NCBI RefSeq assembly: GCF_902859645.1
Contig: NZ_CADIJR010000024.1
Location: forward strand, 1-64,000
Reading direction: 5' to 3'
Source of the DNA: Achromobacter insuavis
GTDB lineage: Bacteria; Pseudomonadota; Gammaproteobacteria; Burkholderiales; Burkholderiaceae_B
Length of the DNA: 64,000 nt
Part shown: one piece after another, positions 15,984 to 25,896 of the stretch
How the letters are laid out: each line of letters starts with the position of its first letter
Position numbering within the stretch: position 1 is the first letter of the stretch
The notes under the pieces: model-generated
Database searches by the model: none
Told to the model about the DNA's origin: nothing
Seen by the model: only the letters and a program-made list of their open reading frames with translations
Translations under genes and position numbers: made by a program

Positions 15984-16358
15984 ATGAAAACCATCCGTCT
16001 CATCGCTTTCGCACTCGCCGCCGGCGTCGCGTCCGGGCCGGTCCTGGCGGCGCCCGCCGTCATGTTGAACAACGCCCTCATCACGCAGATCTCAAAGGCC
16101 GACAAACCGGCCTTCCACGAGGCGGTGGCGCAAGCGCTGAACAGCGCCGCCGACGGCCAGAGCGTGAACTGGTCCAGCACGCCCAAGCGCAAGGCCGCGC
16201 CGATCACGGCCAAGATCACGCCGTTGCAGACCAGCACGGCGGGCGATCGCACCTGCCGTCTGCTGGAAGGCGATTTCGCGCGCACCAGCACCACCGAAAC
16301 CTGGAAGTTCTGGTTCTGCAAGCAGCCCGACGGCACCTGGAAGGCCAGCGCCAACTGA
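15984..16358 (+). CDS. Small secreted protein resembling the 17-kDa surface antigen C-terminal domain
   Basis: A 124-residue protein with a clear signal peptide (cleavage near VLAAPA). The mature part contains SVNWSSTPKRKAAPITAK, then RTCRLLEGDF, and ends FCKQPDGTWKASAN. The pattern of a basic WSS/W-S-P stretch, R-T-C-R and a terminal CxQPDG-W resembles the soluble domain that follows the glycine zipper in RT0821/17-kDa surface antigen proteins, but no glycine zipper or lipobox is present. The two cysteines may pair. GGGAG lies upstream of the ATG. Function unknown; the family link is tentative. Confidence 0.7.
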   Translation: MKTIRLIAFALAAGVASGPVLAAPAVMLNNALITQISKADKPAFHEAVAQALNSAADGQSVNWSSTPKRKAAPITAKITPLQTSTAGDRTCRLLEGDFARTSTTETWKFWFCKQPDGTWKASAN

Positions 16359-16384
16359 GCCGCCGGCCGGCTTTGCCGGCAATG

Positions 16385-16424
16385 AAAAACGCCCGCTTCA
16401 TCATGCGATGAAGCGGGCGTTTTG
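16385..16424. terminator. Bidirectional rho-independent terminator
   Basis: A 16-bp perfect stem (16387-16402 with 16407-16422, loop ATGC) is flanked by A residues on the left and T residues on the right, so it can end transcription of the small secreted protein gene and, on the other strand, of maeB. Confidence 0.9.
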
Positions 16425-16453
16425 CCTTGCGGTCGCGCGCGACCGCGCGGCGA

Positions 16454-18748
16454 TCAGGCTTCGACGCGGTTGGCGTCCAGCACCGTCAGGGCCGTCATGT
16501 TGATGATGCGGCGCACGGTCGAGCTGGAGGTCAGGATGTGCACCGGCGCGTTGGCGCCCAGCAGGATCGGACCGACCGCGACGTTGCCGCCGGCCGCCGT
16601 CTTGAGCAGGTTGTAGGCGATGTTGCCGGCATCCACGTTCGGACACACCAGCAGGTTGGCCTCGCCCTTGAGCGTCGAGGACGGCAGGATGCGCAGGCGC
16701 AGGGCTTCGTCCAGCGCGCAGTCGCCGTGCATCTCGCCATCGATCTCCAGTTCCGGCGCGGCTTCGCGCACCAGTTCCAGCGCGCGGCGCATCTTGGCGC
16801 CGGAAGCCGAGCTGCCCGAGCCGAAGTTCGAGCGCGACAGCAGCGCCACCTTCGGCGCGAGGAACATGCGGCCCACTTCGCGGGCGGCGGCGATGGTGAA
16901 CTCGGCGATCTGCTCGGCGGTGGGTTCGTCGTTGACGTGCGTGTCCACCAGCACCACCGTGCGCTCGTTGAGCAGCAGGATGTTCATGGCGGCGTAGACG
17001 TTGGCGCCGGGGCGGCGGCCGATCACTTCGTCGACGAAGCGCAGGTGGTCGTGGTACGCGCCGACCGTGCCGCAGACCATGCCGTCGGCGTCGCCCAGGT
17101 GCACCATCATCGCGCCGATCAAGGTCAGGCGGCGGCGCATTTCGACGCGCGCCATTTCCTTGGTGATGCCGCGGCGGCACATCAGTTCCCAATACGTGGT
17201 CCAGTACTGGTGGAAGCGCTCGTCGTATTCCGGGTTGGTGACCTCGACATCCTCGCCCAGGCGCAGGCGCAGGCCGAACTTCTCGATGCGCGACAGCAGC
17301 ACGGCGGGACGGCCGACCAGGATCGGGCGGGCCACGCCTTCGTCGACGATGACCTGCACCGCGCGCAGCACGCGTTCGTCTTCGCCCTCGGTGAAGACGA
17401 TGCGCGACTTGCCGCCGTTGCGCACGATGCGCTTGGCCGCGGAGAACAGCGGCTTCATGAAGGCGCCGGAGTGGTACACGAACTGCTGCAGCTGCTCTTC
17501 GTAGGCTTCCAGGTCGGCCAGCGGACGCGTGGCCACGCCGCCTTCCATGGCGGCCTTGGCCACCGCCGGCGCGATGCGCACGATCAGGCGCGGATCGAAG
17601 GGCTTGGGAATCAGGTACTCGGGGCCGAACGAGATGTCGTAGGTGCCGTAGGCGGCGGCCACCACTTCGTTCTGCTCTTCCTCGGCCAGCTCGGCGATGG
17701 CATACACCGCCGCCTTTTCCATTTCACGCGTGATGGTGGTGGCGCCCACATCCAGCGCGCCGCGGAAGATGTACGGGAAGCACAGCACGTTGTTGACCTG
17801 GTTCGGGTAGTCCGAACGGCCGGTCGCCATGACGACGTCGTCGCGCACGCCGTGCGCCACTTCCGGCAGGATTTCCGGGGTGGGGTTGGCCAGCGCCAGG
17901 ATCAGCGGGCGCGGCCCCATCTTGGCCACCATCTCGGGCTTGAGCACGCCGCCAGCCGACAGGCCCAGGAACACATCCGCGCCCTCGATCACCTCGGCCA
18001 GCTTGCGGGCGTCGGTCTTCTGCATGAAGCGCGCCTTGTCCGGGTCCATCAGCACGGTGCGGCCTTCATAGACCACGCCCTCGATGTCGGTGACCCAGAT
18101 GTTTTCCAGCGGCAGGCCCAGGTCCACCATCAGGTCCAGGCAGGCCAGCGCGGCCGCGCCGGCGCCGGAGGTCACGACCTTGACCTTGTCGATCTGCTTG
18201 CCCACGACCTTCAGGCCGTTGATGAACGCGGCGGAAACGGTGATGGCGGTGCCGTGCTGGTCGTCATGGAAGACGGGGATCTTCATGCGCTCGCGCAGCT
18301 TGCGCTCGACCGTGAAGCACTCGGGCGCCTTGATGTCTTCGAGGTTGATGCCGCCGAAGGTCGGCTCCAGGCCGGCGATGATCTCGACCAGCTTGTCCGG
18401 ATCGGTTTCGTTGATCTCGATGTCGAACACGTCCAGGCCGGCGAATTTCTTGAACAGCACCGCCTTGCCTTCCATCACCGGCTTGGAGGCCAGCGCGCCG
18501 ATGTTGCCCAGGCCCAGCACCGCGGTGCCGTTGGAGATCACGCCGACCAGGTTGCCGCGGCCGGTGTAGCGGAACACATTGGCCGGATCCGTCACGATTT
18601 CTTCGCAGGCCGCCGCCACGCCGGGCGAATACGCCAGGGCCAGGTCACGCTGGTTGGTGAGCGGCTTGGACGCCACGACGGAGATCTTTCCCGGGGTGGG
18701 AAACTCGTGGTAGTCCAGAGCGGCCTGGCGGTCTGCTTGCGAATTCAT
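16454..18748 (-). CDS. maeB: NADP-dependent malic enzyme with C-terminal phosphotransacetylase-like domain
   Basis: A 764-residue MaeB-type enzyme converting malate to pyruvate, CO2 and NADPH. The N-terminal malic enzyme region (about residues 1-430) shows [31 protein letters not shown] and the Rossmann motif TSGAGAAA; the C-terminal region (about 430-764) is a PTA/PTB domain ([34 protein letters not shown]) that in this family regulates activity, typically through acetyl-CoA, rather than making acetyl phosphate. AGGAGG lies 11 bases before the ATG, with a divergent LysR gene beyond it. The frame is open 27 codons further upstream but without a site. Confidence 0.96.
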   Translation of the reverse strand: MNSQADRQAALDYHEFPTPGKISVVASKPLTNQRDLALAYSPGVAAACEEIVTDPANVFRYTGRGNLVGVISNGTAVLGLGNIGALASKPVMEGKAVLFKKFAGLDVFDIEINETDPDKLVEIIAGLEPTFGGINLEDIKAPECFTVERKLRERMKIPVFHDDQHGTAITVSAAFINGLKVVGKQIDKVKVVTSGAGAAALACLDLMVDLGLPLENIWVTDIEGVVYEGRTVLMDPDKARFMQKTDARKLAEVIEGADVFLGLSAGGVLKPEMVAKMGPRPLILALANPTPEILPEVAHGVRDDVVMATGRSDYPNQVNNVLCFPYIFRGALDVGATTITREMEKAAVYAIAELAEEEQNEVVAAAYGTYDISFGPEYLIPKPFDPRLIVRIAPAVAKAAMEGGVATRPLADLEAYEEQLQQFVYHSGAFMKPLFSAAKRIVRNGGKSRIVFTEGEDERVLRAVQVIVDEGVARPILVGRPAVLLSRIEKFGLRLRLGEDVEVTNPEYDERFHQYWTTYWELMCRRGITKEMARVEMRRRLTLIGAMMVHLGDADGMVCGTVGAYHDHLRFVDEVIGRRPGANVYAAMNILLLNERTVVLVDTHVNDEPTAEQIAEFTIAAAREVGRMFLAPKVALLSRSNFGSGSSASGAKMRRALELVREAAPELEIDGEMHGDCALDEALRLRILPSSTLKGEANLLVCPNVDAGNIAYNLLKTAAGGNVAVGPILLGANAPVHILTSSSTVRRIINMTALTVLDANRVEA

Positions 18749-18854
18749 GGGGCGGCGCCTCCTAGTCTTGAATAGGGAAAATTCTAGGGCCGCAGGCATA
18801 AGGTGTTCATTCAGATTTAATATTGTCACATCACTTTTATCTTATGCCTTGTCT

Positions 18855-19817
18855 ATGACACCGTTTTCCCCGGATGAGGTGCTCCGGAAACTGACCTCGC
18901 GGCTGAAGATGCGGCACCTGATGCTGCTGCTGCAGATCGAGCAGCACGGCTCGCTGACGCGGGTGGCCGAACACATGGCCACCAGCCAGCCCGCCGTGAC
19001 CAACGCGCTGGCCGAACTGGAAAGCATGTTCGACGTGCCGCTGTTCGAACGCTCGGTGCGCGGCATGACCCCCACCCCCCTGGGCGCGGTGGTGCTGGCG
19101 CGGGCCCGGGCGCTGGTGCACGACCTGGGCCATCTGGTGCAGGAAATGGAGGCCGTGGCCGCCGGCCAGGCCGCCCACCTGCACATCGGGGTGATTCCGT
19201 TCGTCTCGGGGCAGATGCTGTCGGCCGCCATCGCCCGCACCATGCCGCAGGGGCGCGGCATCACCGCCACCATCCACGAGGGCCAGGGCCCCGCGCTGCT
19301 GCGCCAGCTGCGCGACCACACGCTGGACGTAGTGGTGGGCTGGGCCACGCCGTCGGTGGACCTGGGCCAGATCGACTTCGAGGTGCTGTACCACCAGCCG
19401 CCGCGCCTGATCGCCAGCCGCCGCCTGGCGGCGCGCCTGGGCCGCGCCCGGCTGGAATGGAACATGCTGGCCGATCTGGACTGGATCCTGGGCACGCCGG
19501 ACAGCCCGATCCGCGAACAGGTGGCCGACATCTTCCTGCGCGCCGGCCTGGCGCCGCCCACGCCCTCGGTGCAGAGCGATTCGTCCAAGCTGATCGGCGA
19601 AATGATCGTCGCCAGCGACCGCGCCGTGTCCATCCTGCCGGCCGACATCGCCGACGAGCTGGTGCGCATCGCCGGCGCGGCGATCGTGCCGTATTCTTTC
19701 GACTGGACCTTGCCGCCGATCTCGCTATTCACCCGCGCCGACGGCCTGCGCCGCAACGTCGACGCCCTGTTCGCGGCGGCGCTGCGCGAGGTCTTCAGCC
19801 GCGGCGGGCGGACCTGA
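18855..19817 (+). CDS. LysR family transcriptional regulator
   Basis: A 320-residue LTTR: N-terminal winged helix (MRHLMLLLQIEQHGSLTRVAEHMATSQPAVTNALAELE split over residues 18-53) and a C-terminal periplasmic-binding-protein-like effector domain. It is divergent from maeB with 106 bp between the starts, so maeB is a possible target besides the downstream genes; the wording KMRHLMLLL and the ATSQPAVT helix resemble the GbpR/CbbR-like subgroup responding to sugars or aromatics. The ATG at 18855 is chosen because the longer frame runs into the maeB promoter. An AraC regulator starts 26 bp after its stop. Confidence 0.88.
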   Translation: MTPFSPDEVLRKLTSRLKMRHLMLLLQIEQHGSLTRVAEHMATSQPAVTNALAELESMFDVPLFERSVRGMTPTPLGAVVLARARALVHDLGHLVQEMEAVAAGQAAHLHIGVIPFVSGQMLSAAIARTMPQGRGITATIHEGQGPALLRQLRDHTLDVVVGWATPSVDLGQIDFEVLYHQPPRLIASRRLAARLGRARLEWNMLADLDWILGTPDSPIREQVADIFLRAGLAPPTPSVQSDSSKLIGEMIVASDRAVSILPADIADELVRIAGAAIVPYSFDWTLPPISLFTRADGLRRNVDALFAAALREVFSRGGRT

Positions 19818-19843
19818 TCCCGCCGCCAACCCGGAGCCCTGCC

Positions 19844-20641
19844 ATGCCCGCCAGCCAGTTCGTCATGTCGCGCAGCGCCCTTGCCGGCGTGCAGGCCGTG
19901 GCCGCGCGCAGCGGGCGGGCCTTCGCGCGGCATACGCACGACCAGTACGGCATCGGCGTGATCCGCCACGGGGCGCAGGTGTCGCACAGCGGCCGCGGCC
20001 AGGTCGAGGCCGGCCCGGGCCACGTCATCACGGTCAATCCCGGCGAGGTGCATGACGGCGCGCCGATCGGCGGCGAACGCGCCTGGCAGATGTTGTACCT
20101 GGATCCCGCGGTGGTGGCGGGCGCGGCCGACGCGCTGCCGGCCGCCCGCGGTTTTGAATTCGAACATCCGGCGATGGACGCCCCGGCGCTGGCGGCGGAC
20201 CTGCTGGCGCTGTACGCGCTGGCCGTGACGGGCGGCGACGCGCTGGCGCGCGACGTGCTGCTGGCGCGGGTGCTGGCGCGCGCCGGCGGCCTGGCGCGAA
20301 ACGCGCCGGCCGATGACGGCGCGCCCGCCGCCATCCGTCATGCCCTCGGCCTGATCGACGACGCCCCGGCCGCCGCGCTGTCGCTGGCCGACCTGGCCCA
20401 GGCCTGCGGCCTGAGCCGCTTCCAGGTGCTGCGCGGTTTCAGCCGCGCCACCGGCATGACGCCCCACGCCTACCAGGTGCAGCGCCGGCTGCTGCTGGCG
20501 CGCCGCCTGCTGCGCCAGGGCATGGCGCTGGCCGACGCGGCGGCCAGCGCCGGCTTTGCCGACCAGAGCCACATGACCCGGCTGTTCACGCGCGCCTACG
20601 GCGTCTCGCCCGGGCGCTACGCGCTGGCCGCCGCCGGCTGA
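19844..20641 (+). CDS. AraC family transcriptional regulator
   Basis: A 265-residue regulator with an N-terminal cupin sensing domain (HTHDQYGIGVIRHGAQ; GHVITVNPGEVHDG) and a C-terminal AraC double helix-turn-helix (LSLADLAQACGLSRFQVLRG; GMALADAAASAGFADQSHMTR; YGVSPGRY). This AraC_binding/HTH_18 type often sits beside an EamA or LysE exporter, as here: an EamA gene follows after 82 bp. Amino acid or metabolite export control is inference. GGAG lies 8-11 bases upstream of the ATG. Confidence 0.88.
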   Translation: MPASQFVMSRSALAGVQAVAARSGRAFARHTHDQYGIGVIRHGAQVSHSGRGQVEAGPGHVITVNPGEVHDGAPIGGERAWQMLYLDPAVVAGAADALPAARGFEFEHPAMDAPALAADLLALYALAVTGGDALARDVLLARVLARAGGLARNAPADDGAPAAIRHALGLIDDAPAAALSLADLAQACGLSRFQVLRGFSRATGMTPHAYQVQRRLLLARRLLRQGMALADAAASAGFADQSHMTRLFTRAYGVSPGRYALAAAG

Positions 20642-20723
20642 ATCGGCGCCGCGCAATTTCGTTCAAGACCGCGGCCCCCGTCCGCGCCTACGCTGCGGCC
20701 TTCTCCGTCATGGCCGCATCCTC

Positions 20724-21593
20724 ATGAACCGTACCCTGCAAGGCTATTGCTGCCTGGCCGCCGCGATGGCGCTGGTCGGCAGCACCGTCGTCGCCAGCAA
20801 GATCATCGCCGCCGGCCTGCCGCCGTTCAGCGCCACCGCGCTGCGCTTCGCCCTGGCGCTGCCCTGCTTCGCCGTGCTGTGGAAGCTGACTGGCGCGCGC
20901 CTGCCGCGCCTGGCCTGGCGCGACTGGCTGCTGCTGGCGGCGCAGGCCATCGCCGGCAGCGTCGGCTACACCACGCTGCTGATCGCCGGCCTGCAGCGCA
21001 CGTCGGCGGTGGACGGCGGCGTGATCCTGGGCACGCTGCCGCTGGTGTCGGCCGGCATCGCCATCGCCCTGCTGGGCGAGCGGCCCGGCAAGGCCACGCT
21101 GCTGGCCATCGCGGTGGCGGCGGGGGGCGTCTGGCTGATGACGCGAAGCGGCGTGGCGCAGGATGGCGGCACGCTGCCGGGCAACGCGCTGGTGCTGGGC
21201 GCGGTGCTGTGCGAGGGCTTGTTCATCCTGCTGCACAAGCGGCTGCGGGCGCCGGTGCCGCCGCTGGCGCTGTCGACGCTGATGGTCGCCATCGGCCTGG
21301 CGGTGTGCCTGCCGGCGGCTCTCGCCGAAGCGCCCTGGACGCGGCCGGTGCCGGTGGACGCGCTGCTGGCCGTGGCCTATTACGCGCTGGCGCCGACCGT
21401 GGGCGGCTTCGTGCTGTGGTACGCCGGCGCCGAACGCGTCAGCGGCTCGGACGCCGCGCTGTTCACCGCGATCGCGCCGGTCTCGGCCGTGTTGCTGGCC
21501 GCGCTGCTGCTGGGCGAGGCGCTGTCGGTCAGCCAGTTGACCGGCATGGCCTGCGTGCTGGGCGCGGTGCTGGTGCTGGCCCGCGCGCGCTAG
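20724..21593 (+). CDS. EamA/DMT family transporter
   Basis: A 289-residue inner-membrane protein with ten predicted hydrophobic helices in two EamA repeats (about residues 5-135 and 150-287). Members export amino acids or other small metabolites; the substrate cannot be read from sequence. It follows the AraC gene on the same strand and is the likely target of that regulator. Its TAG stop shares the four bases CTAG (21590-21593) with the convergent MarR gene stop. Confidence 0.9.
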   Translation: MNRTLQGYCCLAAAMALVGSTVVASKIIAAGLPPFSATALRFALALPCFAVLWKLTGARLPRLAWRDWLLLAAQAIAGSVGYTTLLIAGLQRTSAVDGGVILGTLPLVSAGIAIALLGERPGKATLLAIAVAAGGVWLMTRSGVAQDGGTLPGNALVLGAVLCEGLFILLHKRLRAPVPPLALSTLMVAIGLAVCLPAALAEAPWTRPVPVDALLAVAYYALAPTVGGFVLWYAGAERVSGSDAALFTAIAPVSAVLLAALLLGEALSVSQLTGMACVLGAVLVLARAR

Positions 21594-22060
21594 CCGCGGC
21601 TGAACGCCAGCGCGAACTCCTCGGAGAAGATGTCCGCCAGCGAGGTCCGCAACGCCGCGGCCCGCTCGGCGCCGTAGGCGGCCTCGAAGCGGCGCTGCGC
21701 GTCCTTCCACAGGCGCTTGGATTCGGCCAGCTTGTCGCGGCCGGCGTCGGTCAGCGCCACGCGGCGGCTGCGGCCGTCGCGCTCGTCGCGGGCCATGTGG
21801 ACGTAGCCATCGCGCTCAAGCGGCTTGAGGTTGTGCGCCAGCGCGGAACGGTCCAGCACCATGGCGCGCGCCAGGTCGGTCATGGACGGCGAGCCGGCGC
21901 GGGCGATGTGCACCAGGATCGAGTGCTGCGACACTTTCAGGCCGCAGGGCGCGAGCACCGTGTCGTACAGCTGCGAGACGCGCCGGGTCGCCTTGCGCAG
22001 CGCGGCGCCGTTGCAGACCAGCGGGTCCTGGGGAATGGCGGAGGAATCGGCGTCGGACAT
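21590..22060 (-). CDS. MarR family transcriptional regulator
   Basis: A 156-residue winged-helix regulator. The recognition region (LKVSQHSILVHIARAGSPS; MTDLARAMVLDRSALAHNLK; wing RDERDGRSRRVALTDAG) is typical of MarR. It is divergent from a MATE efflux gene 181 bp away and so probably represses that pump and itself until a ligand binds. The ATG at 22060 gives a normal-length protein; the frame stays open far upstream, without meaning. Confidence 0.88.
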   Translation of the reverse strand: MSDADSSAIPQDPLVCNGAALRKATRRVSQLYDTVLAPCGLKVSQHSILVHIARAGSPSMTDLARAMVLDRSALAHNLKPLERDGYVHMARDERDGRSRRVALTDAGRDKLAESKRLWKDAQRRFEAAYGAERAAALRTSLADIFSEEFALAFSRG

Positions 22061-22183
22061 GATGGCTTCGGACGGCAAGGGGAGAAAGGTACGCCAGGGC
22101 GGCGCGCGCCGGCGCGGCCAGGAAAGGGGCCGCTGGCAAGCCCATAACGCTACTGCCGCGCCGGGTTCGAGTCTAGCGCAATC

Positions 22184-22213
22184 TTGACAGATATTGGCAT
22201 ATGCACGTAAATT
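22184..22213 (+). promoter_or_regulatory. Candidate promoter of the MATE gene
   Basis: TTGACA (22184-22189, perfect -35), 18-base spacer, TAAATT (22208-22213, 4 of 6). It lies in the MarR/MATE intergenic region, 28 bp before the ATG. Confidence 0.5.
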
Positions 22214-22241
22214 TTGCGAACTCCCCCTCCGGCCGTCCGCC

Positions 22242-23642
22242 ATGTCCGCCTCTTCCGCGCCCCGCCCCGCCAATGCCCGCCTGCAGGCCATGCTGCACGC
22301 GCCGATCGCCCCGACGCTGGCCAGGCTGGCGTGGCCCAACATCCTGATGATGCTGGCGCAGTCCGCCACCGGCCTGATCGAGACCTGGTTCCTGGCGCGG
22401 CTGGGCACGCCGGTGCTGGCGGGCGTGGCGCTGGTGGTGCCGGTGCTGATGCTGATGCAGAACATGTCGCAGGGCGCCATGGGCGGCGGCATCTCCGCCG
22501 CGGTGGCGCGCACGCTGGGCGCCGGACGGCAGCAGGAGGCCGACCGGCTGGTGCTGCACGCGGTGGTGCTGAACGCCGCGCTGGGCCTGCTGTTCTGCGT
22601 GCTGCTGCTGGCCTTCGGGCCGCTGCTGTACCGCGCCCTGGGCGCCGAAGGCGCCGCGCTGGAGGCGGCGCTGGCCTATTCCAACGTCATCTTCGGCGGC
22701 ATCGTGCTGATGTGGCTGATGAACGCGTTCGCCAGCGTCATCCGCGGCACCGGCAACATGCTGGTGCCGGGCGCGGTGATCTGCGGCGGCGCGCTGCTGC
22801 TGGTGCCGCTGTCGCCGTGCCTGATCTTCGGCTGGGGCCCGTTCCCGGCGCTGGGCGTGGCCGGCGGCGGCTGGGCGCTGGTCACCTACTACGCCGTCGG
22901 CACGCTGGTGCTGGGCGGCTATTGCCTGAGCGGCCACAACGCCGCGCGCCTGACCCGCTGCCGCCTGCACCTGAGCCTGATGCGCAACATCCTCAGCGTC
23001 GGCGCGCTGGCCACGCTCAATCCGCTGCTCACCAACGGCCTGGTGGCGCTGACGGCGGCGCTGGTGGGCGCCTATGCCGGCACCGCCGCGGTGGCCGGCT
23101 ACGGCATCGCGGTGCGGCTGGAATACCTGATGATGCCGCTGGCGTTCGGCCTGGGCGCGCCGATGGTCGCGATGGTCGGCTCCAACATCGGCGCCGGCCA
23201 GCCGGAACGCGCCCTGCGCGTGGCGCTCACGGGCGGCGCGATGGCGTTCACGCTGGCCGAGGCGCTCGGCCTGGCGGCGGCGCTGTTTCCCGAAGCGTGG
23301 CTGCGCCTGTTCGGCGCCGAGGACCACATGCTCGAAGCCGGCAGCGCCTATCTGCGCATCGTCGGGCCGGTGTACGGCTTCTTCGCGCTCGGGTTCTCGA
23401 TGTACTTCGCCTCGCAGGGCGCGGGCCGCCTGAAATGGCCGCTGTGGGCCGGCTTCCTGCGCCTGGCTGTGGGCGCGGGCATCGGCGGCGTGGCGCTGCA
23501 CCTGACCGGATCGCTGACGCTGTTCTTCCTGATCGCCGCGGCCGCCATGTGCCTGTATGGCCTGATCATCCTGACCGCCGTGGCGTCGGGCTCATGGTTC
23601 GAACGGGGGCACCTGCGCAAGCCCGGACTGGCGCAACGCTGA
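22242..23642 (+). CDS. MATE family multidrug efflux transporter
   Basis: A 466-residue membrane protein with about twelve helices in two MatE halves (ARLAWPNILMMLAQSATGLIE at the start of the first; MRNILSVGALATLNPLLTNG at the second). MATE proteins export cationic drugs or metabolites using Na+ or H+ gradients. It is divergent from a MarR gene, a common regulator-pump pair. The ATG at 22242 is chosen; an upstream TTG would fall in the promoter. Confidence 0.9.
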   Translation: MSASSAPRPANARLQAMLHAPIAPTLARLAWPNILMMLAQSATGLIETWFLARLGTPVLAGVALVVPVLMLMQNMSQGAMGGGISAAVARTLGAGRQQEADRLVLHAVVLNAALGLLFCVLLLAFGPLLYRALGAEGAALEAALAYSNVIFGGIVLMWLMNAFASVIRGTGNMLVPGAVICGGALLLVPLSPCLIFGWGPFPALGVAGGGWALVTYYAVGTLVLGGYCLSGHNAARLTRCRLHLSLMRNILSVGALATLNPLLTNGLVALTAALVGAYAGTAAVAGYGIAVRLEYLMMPLAFGLGAPMVAMVGSNIGAGQPERALRVALTGGAMAFTLAEALGLAAALFPEAWLRLFGAEDHMLEAGSAYLRIVGPVYGFFALGFSMYFASQGAGRLKWPLWAGFLRLAVGAGIGGVALHLTGSLTLFFLIAAAAMCLYGLIILTAVASGSWFERGHLRKPGLAQR

Positions 23643-23690
23643 GGACGCGCGGGGGGCTGGTTCACGCCAACACGCGCCACGCGCTGGCCG

Positions 23691-24581
23691 CTAGGTCTTG
23701 GGCGCATCGCGCAGCGCGTAGGCCACCAGCTGCTGCGCATAGGCCGGCAGCTCGCCGCGCACGCACAGCACCAGGTCGCGCACGGCCCAGTCGTCGACCA
23801 GCGCAACCCGCCGCACACCGGCCGCGCGGCCGTAGCGCACCGCCGCCACCTTCGGCATGATGGCGATGCCCACGCCCTGCCCCACCATGCGGCAGACGGC
23901 GTCGAAGCTGCGCAGCCGCACGCGGTACGACAGCGCCTTGCCGCCGCGGCGCGCATGGTGCGCGATGTGCTCCTGCAATGCGCTGCCTTCCACCAGCCCC
24001 ACGAATTCCTCGTCCGCCACGTCGGCCAGCAGCGCCGTCTCGCGCCCCGCCAGCCGATGGCCTGGCGGCAGCACCAGCGCCAGCGGGTCATGGCGAAAGC
24101 GCAGCACCCGCAGGCCGCGCAGATCCGTGGAATCGGCCAGCACGCCGATGTCGCAGGTGCCGGCGCGCAGGGCGTCGGCGATTTCGTAGCTGAGGCGTTC
24201 TTCCAGGTCGACCGAGACGCGCGGGTGGTCCTTGAGGAAGGCGCCCAGCACCTGCGGCAGGTACTCGCTGAGCGCGGTGGTGTTGCACAGCACCCGCACG
24301 TGGCCCTTGAGCCCCTGGCCGTAGTGGTCCAGCTCGCCGCGCATGCGGTCCATCTGCGCCAGCACCAGGCGCGCGTGATGCGCCAGCGTGCGGCCGGCGG
24401 GCGTGGCCTGCACGCCGCGATGCTCGCGCAGCAGCAGCGGCACGCCCAGCGTCTCTTCCATGCCGCGGATGCGTTCGCTGGCGGACGCCAGCGTCATGTG
24501 CGAGCGACGGGCGCCCGCCGTGATGGAGCCGGTTTCCTGCACATTGAGGAAGAGCCGCAGATCGGTCAGGTCGAAGCGCAT
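23691..24581 (-). CDS. LysR family transcriptional regulator
   Basis: A 296-residue LTTR with N-terminal winged helix (TDLRLFLNVQETGSITAGARR; SERIRGMEETLGVPLLLREHRG) and a substrate-binding domain. It is divergent from a small Sel1-like gene and a TauE/SafE exporter (123 bp intergenic), so it probably controls them. LTTRs next to TauE/SafE genes often respond to organosulfur or organic acid substrates, but nothing in the sequence fixes this. Confidence 0.88.
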   Translation of the reverse strand: MRFDLTDLRLFLNVQETGSITAGARRSHMTLASASERIRGMEETLGVPLLLREHRGVQATPAGRTLAHHARLVLAQMDRMRGELDHYGQGLKGHVRVLCNTTALSEYLPQVLGAFLKDHPRVSVDLEERLSYEIADALRAGTCDIGVLADSTDLRGLRVLRFRHDPLALVLPPGHRLAGRETALLADVADEEFVGLVEGSALQEHIAHHARRGGKALSYRVRLRSFDAVCRMVGQGVGIAIMPKVAAVRYGRAAGVRRVALVDDWAVRDLVLCVRGELPAYAQQLVAYALRDAPKT

Positions 24582-24704
24582 GCGAAAAGCGTAGCACGCC
24601 AGGCTCAGGCTGTTCCATAGGCAGACTCAGCGAGATCCCGATATGGGTTCATCGCCCGCCGCGCGCAGAATCGGGCTGTCGATCATCCATCACGGGGAAT
24701 TTCC

Positions 24705-25115
24705 ATGAACCACTCCCTCACGCGGCGCATGGCCGTGGCCTGGCCGGCCGCGCTGCTGATCGCGCTGGCGCTGCACTCCTCAGGCCGCGCCGAAGCCAGC
24801 AACGGCCTGTCGGCCTACGCCACCCCGGTGCAGAAATACGCCCTGGCGCTGGAGGCCCAGACCCAGGGCGACTATCCCGCCATGCTGACGTGGCTGCGGG
24901 CCGCGGCGCGCGAAGGCCATGCGCCGGCCCAGCGCATGCTCGGCATCGCCCTGATCGGCGGCCCCGCGCTGTATGGCGCCAGCCAGCCCGCCGACCTGTG
25001 CGAAGGCCGTCAGTGGCTGCTGCGCGCCGCCAGCCAGGGCGGCGCCGACGACGTCGCCTATGCCCTGTTCGGCCGGCCGCGCGACCCGCTCACCGCGCAT
25101 TGCGAGGCCGCATGA
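24705..25115 (+). CDS. Secreted Sel1-like repeat protein
   Basis: A 136-residue exported protein with a signal peptide (MNHSLTRRMAVAWPAALLIALAL). The mature part contains Sel1/TPR-like helices: YALALEAQTQGDYPAMLTWLRAAAREGHAPAQRMLG, then CEGRQWLLRAASQGGADDVAYALFG. Sel1 repeats bind other proteins. The two cysteines may form a disulfide. Its TGA overlaps the ATG of the TauE/SafE gene (ATGA), so the two are co-translated. Function unknown. Confidence 0.75.
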   Translation: MNHSLTRRMAVAWPAALLIALALHSSGRAEASNGLSAYATPVQKYALALEAQTQGDYPAMLTWLRAAAREGHAPAQRMLGIALIGGPALYGASQPADLCEGRQWLLRAASQGGADDVAYALFGRPRDPLTAHCEAA

Positions 25116-25882
25116 ACCTGCACGAATTGTCCGGCATCGCCACGCCGGCGCTGCTGATGGCGACCGCCGCCGTGTTCGTTCTGGCCGGCGTGGTCAAGGG
25201 CGTGGTGGGGCTGGGCCTGCCGACCATCTCCATGGCCATGCTGGCGCTGGTGATGGCGCCGGCCCAGGCCGCCGCGCTGCTGATCGTGCCGTCGCTCATC
25301 ACCAATCTCTGGCAGGCGCGGCCGTGGCCGACGCTGATGCGGGTGCTGCGCCGCATCGGCGCGATGCAGCTCGGCGTGTGCGCGGGCACGATCGGCGGCG
25401 CGCTTTGGCTGGGCGCGCCGGCCGGCCACTGGGCCAGCGTCTGCCTGGGCGTCGCCCTGGTGGCCTACGCGGCCTGGGGATTGTTCGGCAAGCCGCCCGC
25501 GGTCCCGGCGCGCCACGAGGGCGCGCTGGGCGCGGCGGTCGGCGTGGTCACCGGCCTCATCACCGCCGCCACCGGCGTCTTCGTGATTCCCGCCGTGCCA
25601 TATCTGCAGGCGCTGAACCTGGGCAAGGATGGGCTGATCCAGGCCATGGGGATTTCGTTCACGGTCTCGACCGTCGCGCTGGCGGCGGGCCTGTGGCTGA
25701 CCGGCAGCTACAGCCCGGACGCGGCCGGCGCCTCGGTGCTGATGCTGCTGCCGGCGCTGGCCGGCATGGCGCTGGGACAATGGCTGCGCGACCGGCTGTC
25801 GCCGCGCGCCTTCAAGCAGTGCTTCATGGTGAGCCTGGCGCTGCTGGGCGCCTACCAGGTGGCGCAGGGCCTGGCCGGGTAG
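25112..25882 (+). CDS. TauE/SafE (TSUP) family membrane exporter
   Basis: A 256-residue membrane protein with two related TSUP halves of about four helices each; the first has VVKGVVGLGLPTISMAML and the second GLITAATGVFVIPAVPYLQAL, the family's Gly-rich signature stretches. TSUP proteins move sulfite, sulfoacetate, thiosulfate or other organic anions across the inner membrane. It overlaps the Sel1-like gene by 4 bp and is probably controlled by the divergent LysR gene. Substrate unknown. Confidence 0.88.
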   Translation: MNLHELSGIATPALLMATAAVFVLAGVVKGVVGLGLPTISMAMLALVMAPAQAAALLIVPSLITNLWQARPWPTLMRVLRRIGAMQLGVCAGTIGGALWLGAPAGHWASVCLGVALVAYAAWGLFGKPPAVPARHEGALGAAVGVVTGLITAATGVFVIPAVPYLQALNLGKDGLIQAMGISFTVSTVALAAGLWLTGSYSPDAAGASVLMLLPALAGMALGQWLRDRLSPRAFKQCFMVSLALLGAYQVAQGLAG

Positions 25883-25896
25883 GCGCCGCCTGGCGC

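Noticed and set aside
16427-18775. 782-codon plus-strand frame opposite maeB
   Set aside because: Shadow of maeB; repetitive His/Asp/Gln translation and no ribosome-binding site.
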